A stretch of 64,000 nucleotides of DNA from Frateuria_A yonginensis (GCF_037137055.1 NZ_JBBBNY010000002.1:434001-498000), one strand, 5' to 3'. Positions 9,194 through 18,328 are shown, counted from the first letter of the stretch. The notes: generated by a model from the sequence alone, not told the origin. Program-made: numbers and translations.

Positions 9194-9619
9194 ATGAACG
9201 ACCAGCTGCCGCGCATGAGCTCCAACCGCCCGTACCTGCTGCGGGCGATCTACGACTGGATCACCGACAACCAGCTCACGCCCTACCTGCTGGTGGACGC
9301 CACCGTCGAGGGCGTGCGCGTGCCGCCCCAGGTCATCAAGAACGGCCAGGTGGTGCTCAACATCGCCATGCGCGCCGTGGCGAACCTGGAGCTGGGCAAC
9401 GACTTCATCAGCTTCCAGGCGCGCTTCTCCGGCGTCAGCCAGGCGATCCGCATCCCGGTGCAGGCCGTGCTGGCGCTGTACGCGCAGGAAAACGGGCAGG
9501 GCATGATGTTCCCCGCCGAAGACGGCGAGCCGCCGCCGCCCGCGCCCGAGGGTCCCGACGCCGGCCCGTCCGACGGCGGCGACAAGCCGCGCCGCTCGCA
9601 CCTGCGCATCGTCAAGTAG
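9194..9619 (+). CDS. sspB: ClpXP protease specificity-enhancing factor SspB
   Basis: A 141-residue SspB. The folded N-terminal domain (about 1-110, with SNRPYLLRAIYDWI) recognises the ssrA tag on stalled products, an acidic/proline-rich linker follows, and the last eight residues (RSHLRIVK) are the XB tail that docks on the ClpX N-domain. It delivers ssrA-tagged proteins to ClpXP. It starts 13 bases after sspA and is surely in the same operon. Confidence 0.95.
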   Translation: MNDQLPRMSSNRPYLLRAIYDWITDNQLTPYLLVDATVEGVRVPPQVIKNGQVVLNIAMRAVANLELGNDFISFQARFSGVSQAIRIPVQAVLALYAQENGQGMMFPAEDGEPPPPAPEGPDAGPSDGGDKPRRSHLRIVK

Positions 9620-9647
9620 GCGTCGGGGCGGCGCACCAGGCGCCCGA

Positions 9648-10046
9648 TCAGTGCTCGGTGCGGCGTCGCGGACGCAACGGGATGACGTTGTCCTTCCGCG
9701 CCTGGGGCGGCGGCGATTCGTCGCGCTCCGGCGGCGGCTCGGACGGGCTGGGCAGGCTCAGGCTGACCATCCGGTCGCCCTGCATCCACAACCGCCCGTC
9801 CAGCCGGTCGTCCCCGTGCGCGCTGACCTCGAAGGCGTAGCCGAGCTCGAGCCGTCGCCGGCCGGCGACCCGGCGCAACCGCACGCTGCGCAGGCCCACC
9901 GTCTCGTCCAGCAGTTGCAGGCCGTGCTGCATGCATTGCCGGCGCGCCTCGTCCACCGCGCGCTCGCGGGCACGGCTGGATTTGAGCCAAAGCCCGGCCA
10001 CGGCGGCGAGCGCCAGCAGGGCGATCAGGTCGGGCATTTGACTCAT
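9648..10046 (-). CDS. DUF3301 family protein
   Basis: A 132-residue protein with one N-terminal membrane helix (PDLIALLALAAVAGLWL) followed by a soluble domain and a basic C-terminal tail with NVIPLRPRRR. This arrangement, including the terminal NVIPLRP motif, matches the DUF3301 family of gammaproteobacteria, whose function is unknown to me. I chose the ATG at 10046 because it places the helix at the very N-terminus; longer starts only add unrelated residues. It converges on sspB with 28 bases between stops. Confidence 0.75.
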   Translation of the reverse strand: MSQMPDLIALLALAAVAGLWLKSSRARERAVDEARRQCMQHGLQLLDETVGLRSVRLRRVAGRRRLELGYAFEVSAHGDDRLDGRLWMQGDRMVSLSLPSPSEPPPERDESPPPQARKDNVIPLRPRRRTEH

Positions 10047-10151
10047 GCCGCGCAGTGTGTGGCTGCGGCTGGCTGGGCGCAAGATCATGCCGGGCCCGCC
10101 GCCCCGGCAGGCGTCACCGACGCGGGAGGACGCACCGCGCCGGCCGCCGGT

Positions 10152-11012
10152 TCACGCCACCAGCTCGAGCCGCAGCGACAGGTCCACGGCGCGCACGTGC
10201 TTGGTGAGTGCTCCCACGGAAATGAAATCCACGCCGGTGCGGGCGTACTCGCCGATGGTCGCGAGGTCCACGTTGCCCGAGATCTCCAGATCGACGCGGC
10301 CGGCCGCGATCGCCACCGCTTCGGCCATCGTCGGCGGGGTGAAGTTGTCGAGCATGATGCGGTCGACACCGGCGGCCAGCGCCTGGCGCAGCTCATCCAG
10401 GCTCTCCACCTCGATCTCCAGCAGCAGCGTGGGATGCAGCCGTCGCGCCGCCGCGACCGCGGGCGCGATGCCGCCGGCGGCGGCGATGTGGTTTTCCTTG
10501 ACCAGGATGGCGTCGTACAGGCCGATCCGGTGGTTGTGGCCGCCGCCGCAGCGTACCGCGTACTTCTGCGCCAGGCGCAGGCCCGGCACGGTCTTGCGGG
10601 TGTCCAGCACGCGTACGCCGGTACCGGCCACGGCGGCCACGTAGGCGGCGGTGACGGTGGCGGTACCCGAAAGCAGCTGCAGGAAGTTCAATGCCGAGCG
10701 TTCCGCGCTGACCAGCGCGCGGGCGCGCCCGTGCAGGCGGCAGATCACGCTGCCGGCGGCCACGGGTTGCCCGTCGCGTGCGTTCCACTCGATGCGCACC
10801 TGCGGGTCCAGCCGGCGGAAGCAGGCATCGAACCAGGGGGTGCCGGCGAGCACGGCGTCCTCGCGGCAGGTGAGCGCGGCGTGCGCCTGCGCGTCGGCGG
10901 GCAGCAGGTCGGCAGTGGCGTCGCCGGTGCCGAGGTCCTCGGCGAAGGCGCGCTCTACGTCGGCGTCGATCAGCTGCGGGTCGGGCGGGTCGAGGGCGAG
11001 TGCGTCGGCCAT
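10152..11012 (-). CDS. nadC: Nicotinate-nucleotide pyrophosphorylase (carboxylating)
   Basis: Quinolinate phosphoribosyltransferase of 286 residues, the family length. It converts quinolinate and PRPP to nicotinate mononucleotide, CO2 and PPi in de novo NAD synthesis. Visible signatures include AFAEDLGTGDATADLL at the N-terminus, the active-site region VLDTRKTVPGLRLAQKYAV with a glycine-rich GGGHNHR segment, and the C-terminal SVGALTKH phosphate-binding loop. The ATG at 11012 gives the standard N-terminus. A salvage gene of the same pathway, pncB, lies 5 kb away but in a different transcription unit. Confidence 0.97.
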   Translation of the reverse strand: MADALALDPPDPQLIDADVERAFAEDLGTGDATADLLPADAQAHAALTCREDAVLAGTPWFDACFRRLDPQVRIEWNARDGQPVAAGSVICRLHGRARALVSAERSALNFLQLLSGTATVTAAYVAAVAGTGVRVLDTRKTVPGLRLAQKYAVRCGGGHNHRIGLYDAILVKENHIAAAGGIAPAVAAARRLHPTLLLEIEVESLDELRQALAAGVDRIMLDNFTPPTMAEAVAIAAGRVDLEISGNVDLATIGEYARTGVDFISVGALTKHVRAVDLSLRLELVA

Positions 11013-11092
11013 GCGACATCCATGCGGTGCGGGCGGGCCGGAAAGCATAGCCCACGCGGGCGGGCCGGACATGTACCCGCCGCCGCGCCGCG

Positions 11093-11554
11093 CTAGCCCT
11101 GTCGTTGCCGCAGCCAGCGATCGAGCTGGTTGGCGAAGGCCTGGCGGTCGCGCGCATGGAATGCGGACGGGCCGCCGGTGTCCACGCCGGCGCCGCGCAG
11201 CTCGTCCATGAAGTTGCGCATCGACAGGCGCTGGGCGATGGTCTCGCGGGTATACAGTTCGCCGCGCGGGTGCAGCGCCAGCGCGCCCTTGTCGATCACC
11301 TGCGCGGCGAGCGGGATGTCCTGGGTCACCACCAGGTCGCCCGCGGCAACCCGTTGCAGGATCTCGGCATCGGCCACGTCGAAGCCCCCCGCCACCTGGG
11401 TCGCGCGCACGAAGCGCGAGGGCGGCGTGCGTAGTGGCTGGTTCGCGACCAGCGTCACCTGCACGCGGGCGCGTTCGGCGGCACGGAACAGGATCTCCTT
11501 GATCGGTCCCGGGCAGGCGTCCGCGTCGACCCAGATCTGCGGTGCGCCGCTCAC
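11093..11554 (-). CDS. YaiI/YqxD family protein (DUF188)
   Basis: A 153-residue UPF0178/DUF188 protein. The family N-terminus (IWVDADACPGPIKEILFRAAER) and the motif DLVVTQDIPLA are clear. The fold resembles PIN-like nucleases, with acidic residues Asp and Asp-Ala in the first strand, but no activity is established to my knowledge. The start is a GTG at 11554 whose GTGA overlaps the stop of the PhzF-like gene, so the two are coupled. Confidence 0.88.
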   Translation of the reverse strand: MSGAPQIWVDADACPGPIKEILFRAAERARVQVTLVANQPLRTPPSRFVRATQVAGGFDVADAEILQRVAAGDLVVTQDIPLAAQVIDKGALALHPRGELYTRETIAQRLSMRNFMDELRGAGVDTGGPSAFHARDRQAFANQLDRWLRQRQG

Positions 11555-12426
11555 ATCCACTGCAGGCGGCCGTCGACGATGGTATGGGTGCGTCCGCCGA
11601 CCCATGTGCCGTCGGGTCCGATGCGTACCAGCAGGCGTGCATCGTGGCCGATCTCGCGGCCCTGGCTGACGGTGTAGCCCCGTGCCAGCGGCCCCTCGGG
11701 TTCCGCCTGGGCGATGTAGGCGGCGATCAGGCCGTTGGCCGCGCCGGACGCCGGGTCCTCGACGATGCCCACGCCGGCCGGGAACGCGCGCACGACCAGC
11801 CGGTCGGCGGCCTCGGCACTGCGCGCGAAGGCGCACAGGCCCATGCTGTCGCTGGCGCGCGCCAGTGCGCCGATGGCACTGTGGTCGGGCAGCCACTGGC
11901 GCAGGCTCGCCTCGTCGGCGACCTCGGCGAGCCACCAGCGCCGCCCGCCGTCGACCAGCGCAGGCGGCAGGGCACCCATCGGCACACCGGCGAGCGTGGC
12001 GGCGAGCAGCGGGTGCGCGTCCTGGCCGGTGGCGAGTACCCGCTCGCCGGGCGACTTCAGCAGCAGGTCGCGCGCCCCATCCTCGCCCTCCACGCGGATC
12101 GGCAGTACGCCGGCGTCGCATTCCTGCCACAGCAGGCCGTCCACCGGTTCGGCCAGCCCGCACGCCAGCACGGCGTGCGCGCTGCCGATGCTCGGGTGGC
12201 CGGCGAACGGTATCTCGCGCTGCGGCGTGAAGATGCGCACGCGGTAGCTCGCGCGCGGATCGCGCGGCGGCAGCAGGAAGGTGGTCTCCACCAGTGCCGT
12301 CCAGCGCGCGAAGCGCTGCATCTGCTCCGTGCTCCAGCCGCGCGCGTCGGTGACCACGCCCAGGTGGTTGCCGCCGCCGCGCGTGGCGGCAAAGACGTCC
12401 AGATGCAGGTAGCGAAGCGGTTCCAT
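11551..12426 (-). CDS. PhzF family isomerase/epimerase-like protein
   Basis: A 291-residue member of the PhzF/diaminopimelate-epimerase fold. It keeps the start HLDVFAATRGGGNHLGVV (family FxxxxGNPxAVV, here with His in place of Pro) and the catalytic glutamate in LVETTFLLP, and the second-half mirror motif with ASGAANG. Members isomerise or act on small metabolites; only PhzF itself has a proven role in phenazine synthesis, and no phenazine genes are nearby. It is the first gene of a short operon with the YaiI-like gene. Confidence 0.88.
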   Translation of the reverse strand: MEPLRYLHLDVFAATRGGGNHLGVVTDARGWSTEQMQRFARWTALVETTFLLPPRDPRASYRVRIFTPQREIPFAGHPSIGSAHAVLACGLAEPVDGLLWQECDAGVLPIRVEGEDGARDLLLKSPGERVLATGQDAHPLLAATLAGVPMGALPPALVDGGRRWWLAEVADEASLRQWLPDHSAIGALARASDSMGLCAFARSAEAADRLVVRAFPAGVGIVEDPASGAANGLIAAYIAQAEPEGPLARGYTVSQGREIGHDARLLVRIGPDGTWVGGRTHTIVDGRLQWM

Positions 12427-12557
12427 GGGGTCCGTGGGGAGCGGTCGCGAAGGGTAAAGTCCCGCATGATAGCGCCGCCGCGCGGCGGCGCGGGTCGACA
12501 GGAGCGGCCTCGCCCGGCCAAGATGGGCGACCCGCCTCCACGGAAAGCGCGCCGACC

Positions 12558-13163
12558 ATGCTGATCACCCTGGCCATCATCGCCGTCACCGGCGTCGTCT
12601 CGTTCATGGCGTTCAACAACGCCCGCCTGATGAACGACCTGATCCTGTGGCCGCCGGCGATCCAGCGCCACCGTGAGTTCCACCGGCTGGTGACCTACGG
12701 CCTGGTGCACGCCGATTTCGGCCACCTGCTGTTCAACATGCTGACCCTGTACTTCTTCGGCCAGCTGATGGAACAGTTCTACACCGCGGAACTGGGGCGG
12801 CTCGGCTTCCTGCTGTTCTATCTGGGTGGGCTGGTCGTCTCGATCCTGCCCACCTACCTGAAGAACCGCGGCAACGCGAACTACCACAGCCTCGGCGCCT
12901 CCGGCGCGGTATCGGCGGTGCTGTTCTCCTTCATCCTGCTCTCGCCGTGGTCGCGCATCATCGTGCTGGTGGTACCGATGCCGGCCATCGTCTATGCCGT
13001 GCTGTACGTGGGCTACTCGATCTACATGGACCGCGCCGGCCGCGACAACGTCAACCACAGCGCACACCTGTGGGGCGCCGCCTACGGCGTGATCTTCACC
13101 CTGCTGATCGAGCCGCGCGTGTTCGGCCATTTCCTCGCCGCGCTATCCAGCCCGCGCATGTAG
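12558..13163 (+). CDS. Rhomboid family intramembrane serine protease
   Basis: A 201-residue six-helix membrane protein. The catalytic serine is S115 in GASG, the general base is most likely H170 in AHLWGAAYG, and the oxyanion-side residues are H56 and N60 in HLLFN. It would cut transmembrane substrates within the lipid bilayer. The protein is shorter than GlpG and lacks its cytoplasmic domain, a common compact rhomboid form. It is divergent from the PhzF-like gene; the substrate is unknown. Confidence 0.9.
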   Translation: MLITLAIIAVTGVVSFMAFNNARLMNDLILWPPAIQRHREFHRLVTYGLVHADFGHLLFNMLTLYFFGQLMEQFYTAELGRLGFLLFYLGGLVVSILPTYLKNRGNANYHSLGASGAVSAVLFSFILLSPWSRIIVLVVPMPAIVYAVLYVGYSIYMDRAGRDNVNHSAHLWGAAYGVIFTLLIEPRVFGHFLAALSSPRM

Positions 13164-13358
13164 GACCGCAGCGGGCGGGCCGCCGGGCGGTCGTGCGCGC
13201 AGGGCACGGCCGTGCGCGATGCCTACGAGCGCGATTGCTGCGCCTACGCATGACAGTGACGGTGCCGCGCGCAATACTGGGTGCGCACGTCTTTGGCGCC
13301 GCGCGAGTCGAGGAAAGCGCGGACGAGGCTGCACCGACCACCGCAGGAGTGATGACGC

Positions 13359-14051
13359 ATGGCAACGACCCGCACGTCGGCCGCGAAGAAGTCCGCGGCC
13401 AAGAAGGCAGCCGGCAAGAGCGCACCGAAGAAGGCCACCCGCGCCGGCATCAAGACCCCGGTCCACAAGACCACCGCCAAGAAGGCGACCGCCAAGAGCG
13501 CGGCGGCCCGCAAGGCACCGGCGCGGTCCCTGGCAGGAAAGGGCGGTACGGCAAAGAAGGCCGCCGTGAAGAAGGCGGCCGGCAAGAGCGCGGCCCCGCG
13601 GGGCGCCGCGGTGAAGAACTCGACCGCGAAGAAGACCGCCGCCCGCACGATGGCCAAACCGGCCGCCAGGAAGGCCACCGCCAAGAAAGCGGCGCCGACG
13701 AAGGCAGCCGCCACCCGCAAGGCCGCCGCGCCCGTCCGCAAGAACGCCAGCCGGCCGGCCATCGGCAAGCAGGCCGCCCGCCCGGCAGCAAAGAGGGCCG
13801 TTGCCAAGAAGGCGCCCGCCCGCCGTCCGGCGCCTGCCACGCAGCACATCAGTCCCGAGGAGGCGGTGGCGCACATCCAGGCGTTGCTGGATGCCAAGCA
13901 CGAGCGCGACCGGCAGGATGCCGACCATGGCCGGGAACGGGCGCCGCACGGCAAGTCGGCCGTGCATACGTCGTCCAGCCCGGGCCTGCCGAGCGACGCG
14001 CCCAAGACGACCATCCCGGTGCACACCGGGCAGCGGGGCGCCAAGATCTGA
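13359..14051 (+). CDS. Histone H1-like lysine/alanine-rich DNA-binding protein
   Basis: A 230-residue, very basic protein. Residues 1-165 are low-complexity repeats of AKKAA, KSAA and ARKA type, resembling the tails of eukaryotic H1, Bordetella BpH1 and Pseudomonas AlgP. Residues about 166-190 (SPEEAVAHIQALLDAKHERDR) form a predicted helix unlike the tail and probably a conserved module. Such proteins coat DNA in the nucleoid through charge. An AGGAG ribosome site precedes the ATG. Repeat number is likely to vary between strains. Confidence 0.85.
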   Translation: MATTRTSAAKKSAAKKAAGKSAPKKATRAGIKTPVHKTTAKKATAKSAAARKAPARSLAGKGGTAKKAAVKKAAGKSAAPRGAAVKNSTAKKTAARTMAKPAARKATAKKAAPTKAAATRKAAAPVRKNASRPAIGKQAARPAAKRAVAKKAPARRPAPATQHISPEEAVAHIQALLDAKHERDRQDADHGRERAPHGKSAVHTSSSPGLPSDAPKTTIPVHTGQRGAKI

Positions 14052-14151
14052 GCGGTACGCCCTGGGCGCCGCCGCACCGCGTGGCGCTCAGGGCGCGTTC
14101 AACGCATGGCGACTAGCGTGGAACCGTGACACTCCGCCACGGAGGTGAGCC

Positions 14152-14538
14152 ATGAAACGCGTGCTTGCAGGTCTGGCGCTCGTGCTCGGCACGGCGGCCC
14201 TGTCGGGCTGCTACTACGATCCCGACTACAGCTACGTGCGCGGCAACGGCTATCAGGGCGATGCCTACTACGGCGAGGGTCCGGCGGTGATCTACGAACC
14301 GGACTACTACGGCTACGGCTGGTACGGACCCGGCTGGGGCTATTACGGCTGTTGCGGGTCGGGCGTCAGCGTCGGCATCAGCGGCACCTGGTACGAGGGC
14401 GGCCATCACTACCACGGGCGCGACCGCGACTGGCGCTCCGAGCGCCACTGGAACGACCGCGACGACCGCGTCCGCGAGCGGCGCGACCCGCCGCGCGAAT
14501 GGCGCGGCCGCGGCGGTCGTGACCGCGACCGCGACTGA
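14152..14538 (+). CDS. Small tyrosine/glycine-rich lipoprotein
   Basis: A 128-residue predicted lipoprotein. A signal peptide ends in a lipobox with Cys20 (ALSGC). The mature part is first rich in Tyr and Gly (YYGYGWYGPGWGYYG) and then in Arg/Asp (RDRDWRSERHW). No catalytic motif is seen. The composition suggests a surface or periplasmic structural protein. A GGAGG ribosome site precedes the start. I do not recognise a named family. Confidence 0.8.
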   Translation: MKRVLAGLALVLGTAALSGCYYDPDYSYVRGNGYQGDAYYGEGPAVIYEPDYYGYGWYGPGWGYYGCCGSGVSVGISGTWYEGGHHYHGRDRDWRSERHWNDRDDRVRERRDPPREWRGRGGRDRDRD

Positions 14539-14684
14539 CCGCATCGGCGTTGACCGTCCGGTTGACGTCCGCGGAACGCCGCTGCCCACGAACTGACGCC
14601 TCGCCGGCGACGTCGCCCGGCCACGGGCGGCAGGAGGCATGGCCGGCTCTCGTGTGCCGCCGCCGCGCTTGGCACAATCGCGGC

Positions 14685-15863
14685 ATGCCACCCTCCCGTT
14701 TCCGCCGGCTGGCCGGCCGCCTGGCTGTCGTCCTGCTCAGCCTGTCGCTGAGCGCGTGCAGCAGCCTGCGCTACTACGGCCACGTCGCACACGGCGAAGC
14801 CTCGCTGCTGCTGCACCGGCGCCCGATCGCGCGGCTGCTGCGCGACCCGGCCACCGATCCCGCGCTCGCCGCGCGGCTGCGGCTGGCAAGCCAGGCGCGC
14901 CGCTTCGCCACGGTGGCGCTCGGTTTGCCGGAAAACCGCAGCTACACCAGCTACGTCGAACTGCATCGCCCCTACGTGGCCTGGAACGTCTTCGCGACGC
15001 GGCCCTACTCGGTCGAGGCGGTGCCGCAGTGCTTCCCGATCGCCGGTTGCGTGGCCTACCGCGGCTACTTCGAGCAGGCCCTCGCGCGGCAGCGCGCGGC
15101 GCAGCTGCGGGCGCAGGGCGACGACGTGTGGGTCGGCCCGGTGCCGGCGTACTCGACCCTGGGCTGGTTCGCCGACCCCATCGTCTCGAGCATGTTGCAC
15201 TGGGACGACGACGAGCTGGCCGGCACCATCTTCCACGAGCTCGCGCACCAGAAGCTGTACGTCAAGGGCGATACCGCGTTCAACGAGTCCTTCGCCAGTT
15301 TCGTCGAGCGGGAAGGGCTGCGCGAATGGCGCGCGGCGCGCGGCCTGCCGCCGCCCGACCCGCGCGGCGAGGCGATGGAACGTGGCTTCACGCGGCTGGT
15401 GCTGGACCTGCGCGACCGGCTGAAGACGCTGTATGCCGGCAGCGGCGACGAGCCGACGCTGGCCCGCGGCAAGCTGGCCGAGATCGCGGCGTTCCGCCAG
15501 CGCTACGCACGCTGGCGCGACCGCCACTGGCCCGGGGACCACCGTTACGACGCCTGGGTGCAGGCCCCGATCAACAACGCCAAGTTGCTGCCGTTCGGCC
15601 TGTACGACCGGTGGACGGGGGCCTTCGCCGTGCTGTTCGAGCGGGCCGAGCGCCAGTGGGGCGGGTTCTACGCCTCGGTCCGCGTCCTGGCCGACGAGCC
15701 GCAGGCCGAACGCATCCGCGAGCTCGAGCGCCTGGCCGCATTGCAGGCCGAGCGTCAGGCCGGCTCGGAAGAGCGGGTGCCCGAAGGTGCGGCGCACGGC
15801 GCAGGCCGAGTCGAAGCACCGGCCGATCGGCGCGGGCAAGGATCCCTCCGAGAGGGTGGCTGA
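14685..15863 (+). CDS. Predicted lipoprotein aminopeptidase (COG4324 type)
   Basis: A 392-residue lipoprotein with lipobox Cys24 (LSAC) and a zinc-peptidase helix HELAHQ (His184, Glu185, His188), with a downstream glutamate in FNESFASFVE. This is the pattern of the putative aminopeptidase family found in gammaproteobacteria. It would sit in the outer or inner membrane facing the periplasm. The start at 14685 gives a proper signal peptide; longer frames upstream are not supported. Substrate unknown. Confidence 0.87.
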   Translation: MPPSRFRRLAGRLAVVLLSLSLSACSSLRYYGHVAHGEASLLLHRRPIARLLRDPATDPALAARLRLASQARRFATVALGLPENRSYTSYVELHRPYVAWNVFATRPYSVEAVPQCFPIAGCVAYRGYFEQALARQRAAQLRAQGDDVWVGPVPAYSTLGWFADPIVSSMLHWDDDELAGTIFHELAHQKLYVKGDTAFNESFASFVEREGLREWRAARGLPPPDPRGEAMERGFTRLVLDLRDRLKTLYAGSGDEPTLARGKLAEIAAFRQRYARWRDRHWPGDHRYDAWVQAPINNAKLLPFGLYDRWTGAFAVLFERAERQWGGFYASVRVLADEPQAERIRELERLAALQAERQAGSEERVPEGAAHGAGRVEAPADRRGQGSLREGG

Positions 15864-15958
15864 CGGCGAGCGGGGCCGCGTACGCCTTCGCATCGATCGC
15901 CCGTCCAGGCGCGGCGTCCGGGCCTTGCGCATGGCCGCGGCGCCCCAACGTGCCGAGC

Positions 15959-16345
15959 ATGGCCGACACCACCGTTCCGCACTTCTTCGAGCAGTTCCCG
16001 ATGCGCCGCGTGCGCGAGTCCGAGCTGGATACCGCACTGGCCGAGCCCGCCGAGGGCCTGGCGATCCTGTTCCTGTGGGGCCGCGATTGCCCGAACTGCG
16101 ACATCGCCAAGCGCGCGATGCTGCTGGCGCGCGAGCGGTTCCAGTGGCCCCGCGTGCGCTGGCTGCACGACAACGTGTACGAGGATCCGGGCATGGCCAC
16201 GCGATTCGGGTTGCACGGCATCCCCGCGTTCTTCGTGTTCGCCGGTACGCGCAAGCTGGGGCGCATCACCAGCTGGCCGGGTGCGGACGCCTTCGTACGG
16301 GCGATCGATGCCCAGCTCGCCGCGCTGGCGTCCGCGCGCGGATAA
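15959..16345 (+). CDS. Thioredoxin family protein
   Basis: A 128-residue thioredoxin fold without a signal peptide, so probably cytoplasmic. The redox motif is C44-P-N-C47 in LFLWGRDCPNCD, and the cis-proline is present in GIPAFFVF. CPNC instead of CGPC suggests a specialised disulfide or thiol protein rather than the main thioredoxin. It lies 43 bases before pncB, on the same strand, and may share its transcript. Confidence 0.88.
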   Translation: MADTTVPHFFEQFPMRRVRESELDTALAEPAEGLAILFLWGRDCPNCDIAKRAMLLARERFQWPRVRWLHDNVYEDPGMATRFGLHGIPAFFVFAGTRKLGRITSWPGADAFVRAIDAQLAALASARG

Positions 16346-16388
16346 TGCGTGTCCCGATCCGGCGCGCCGGATCCCGCCAGGCGCAGGC

Positions 16389-17570
16389 ATGATCATCCAG
16401 TCGCTGCTCGACACCGACCTTTACAAGTTCTCCATGATGCAGGTGGTCCTGCATCACTACCCGGCGGCGCAGGTCGAGTACCGCTTCAAGTGCCGCACGC
16501 CGGGCATCGATCTGGTGCCTTACGTCGACGAGATCCGTGCCGAGCTCGCAGCCCTGTGCAGCCTGCGCTTCACCCCTGCGGAACTCGACTACCTGCGCAG
16601 CTGGCGTTACATCAAGAGCGATTTCGTCGACTTCCTCGGCCTGTTCCAGCTCAACGCGAAGTACGTGCAGATCGCCCCGGCCGCATCCGGCAACGGCGAG
16701 ATCGAGATCCGCATCCGCGGGCCCTGGCTGCACACCATTCTGTTCGAGGTACCGCTGCTGGCGATCGTCAACGAGGTGTACTTCCGCAACACCCAGCGCG
16801 GGCTCGACCTGGCGGAAGGGCGCCAGCGCCTGCAGGCGAAGATGGAGCTGCTGCGCGGCGATTCCGAGTTCGCCGATTGCCGCATCGCCGATTACGGCAC
16901 GCGCCGGCGCTTCTCGCGCGCCTGGCACGAGGAGGTGGTGCGCACGCTGCGCGACGGCCTGGGCGAGCAGCTCGCCGGCACCAGCAACGTGTGGCTGGCC
17001 TGGAAGCTCGGGCTCACCCCGCTGGGCACGCTGGCGCACGAGTACCTGCAGGCGCACCAGGCGCTGGGTCCGCGGCTGCGCGACTCGCAGCGCGTGGCGC
17101 TGGAGACCTGGGCCAAGGAATACCGCGGCGACCTCGGCATCGCCCTGTCCGACGTCTACGGGCTGGACGCCTTCCTGCGCGACTTCGACATGTACTTCTG
17201 CAAGCTGTTCGACGGCACCCGGCACGATTCGGGCGACCCCTTCGCCTGGGGCGAGAAGGTGCTGGCGCACTACCGCGCCAATCGCGTCGACCCGCGCACC
17301 AAGATCCTGGTGTTCAGTGATTCGCTGGACATGCCCAAGGTGATGCAGCTCTATCGCCACTTCCGCGGGCGCTGCCAGCTGGCGTTCGGGGTGGGCACCA
17401 ACCTCACCAACGACGTCGGGCCCGTGCCGCTGCAGATCGTGATCAAGATGGTGCGCTGCAACGGCCAGCCGGTGGCGAAGCTGAGCGACTCGCCCGGCAA
17501 GAACATGTGCGACGACCCCGCCTACGTGGCCTATCTGCGGCAGGTGTTCGACATCCCGCCGGAGGCGTGA
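16389..17570 (+). CDS. pncB: Nicotinate phosphoribosyltransferase
   Basis: A 393-residue enzyme that makes nicotinate mononucleotide from nicotinate, PRPP and ATP in NAD salvage. The N-terminus SLLDTDLYKFSMMQ and the phosphorylated-histidine motif GTRH279DSGDP are diagnostic, as is GVGTNLTND near the C-terminus. A GCAGGC sequence precedes the ATG. Together with nadC and pncC elsewhere in the window it covers both de novo and salvage entry to NAD. Confidence 0.97.
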   Translation: MIIQSLLDTDLYKFSMMQVVLHHYPAAQVEYRFKCRTPGIDLVPYVDEIRAELAALCSLRFTPAELDYLRSWRYIKSDFVDFLGLFQLNAKYVQIAPAASGNGEIEIRIRGPWLHTILFEVPLLAIVNEVYFRNTQRGLDLAEGRQRLQAKMELLRGDSEFADCRIADYGTRRRFSRAWHEEVVRTLRDGLGEQLAGTSNVWLAWKLGLTPLGTLAHEYLQAHQALGPRLRDSQRVALETWAKEYRGDLGIALSDVYGLDAFLRDFDMYFCKLFDGTRHDSGDPFAWGEKVLAHYRANRVDPRTKILVFSDSLDMPKVMQLYRHFRGRCQLAFGVGTNLTNDVGPVPLQIVIKMVRCNGQPVAKLSDSPGKNMCDDPAYVAYLRQVFDIPPEA

Positions 17571-17595
17571 ATCGTCGCCGGCCGCCGGGGTGGGG

Positions 17596-17718
17596 CTAAG
17601 GGTACGTGTCGCGGGGGCGGGGGCGTGCCGGCCGCCGGCGTGGCGCCTCGCGGCAGGCGGCGCAGGCCAGCAGCACGAGCGTGGCGAGTGCGATCAGGGC
17701 CGAAACGATCAGGTGCAT
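17596..17718 (-). CDS. Possible 40-residue membrane microprotein
   Basis: A short frame in the 250-base gap between pncB and the peroxidase gene. It would encode a 40-residue peptide with one hydrophobic helix (residues 3-22, ALIALATLVLLAC), followed by a basic Arg/Pro tail. The shape is that of a small inner-membrane protein. An AGGAGG lies 13 bases from the ATG, farther than usual. It is short enough to arise by chance, so this is tentative. Confidence 0.3.
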   Translation of the reverse strand: MHLIVSALIALATLVLLACAACREAPRRRPARPRPRDTYP

Positions 17719-17820
17719 CACGGCAGCATCGCCTCCTGGCCACGCGGCGGGAAATGACCTTCGCTCATGTGCTTATGGCCGTGCGAGCGTAGACTGCGGC
17801 CACGCTACGGGAGCCTGTGC

Positions 17821-18306
17821 ATGAACAGCGTCTACGATTTCTCCGCCACCGACATCGACGGCCGCGAGCGATCCCTGGCCGAGTGGCGCGGGCGCTGGCT
17901 GCTGATCGTCAACGTGGCCTCGCGCTGCGGCTTCACCTCGCAGTACGAGGGGCTGGAAGCGCTGTGGCGCGCGTGGCGCGAACGGGGGCTTGCCGTGCTG
18001 GGCTTCCCCTGCGACCAGTTCGGCCACCAGGAGCCGGGCAGCGAGGCGGAGATCCGGGAGTTCTGCAGCCTGAACTACGACGTGAGCTTCCCGCTGTTCG
18101 CCAAGGTCGAGGTCAACGGCGCCGACGCCCATCCGCTCTACCGCTGGCTGAAGGGCCAGGCCAGGGGCGTGCTCGGCAGCGAGGCGATCAAGTGGAACTT
18201 CACCAAATTCCTGGTCGGCCCGGAAGGCCAGGTGGTCAAGCGCTACGCGCCCACCGACACGCCGGAGAAGATCGGCCGGGACATCGCCGCACGCCTGGGT
18301 GCGTGA
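17821..18306 (+). CDS. Glutathione peroxidase family protein (Cys type)
   Basis: A 161-residue peroxidase of the GPx family. The peroxidatic residue is Cys36 (NVASRCGFTSQYEGLE) in place of selenocysteine, the catalytic Gln and Trp are in the FPCDQFGHQEPG and KWNFTKFLV motifs. Bacterial Cys-GPx enzymes generally use thioredoxin and reduce lipid and organic hydroperoxides. No signal peptide is seen. It is a single gene convergent with dacB. Confidence 0.95.
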   Translation: MNSVYDFSATDIDGRERSLAEWRGRWLLIVNVASRCGFTSQYEGLEALWRAWRERGLAVLGFPCDQFGHQEPGSEAEIREFCSLNYDVSFPLFAKVEVNGADAHPLYRWLKGQARGVLGSEAIKWNFTKFLVGPEGQVVKRYAPTDTPEKIGRDIAARLGA

Positions 18307-18328
18307 CGAGGCCCCTACAGGGCGTCCG

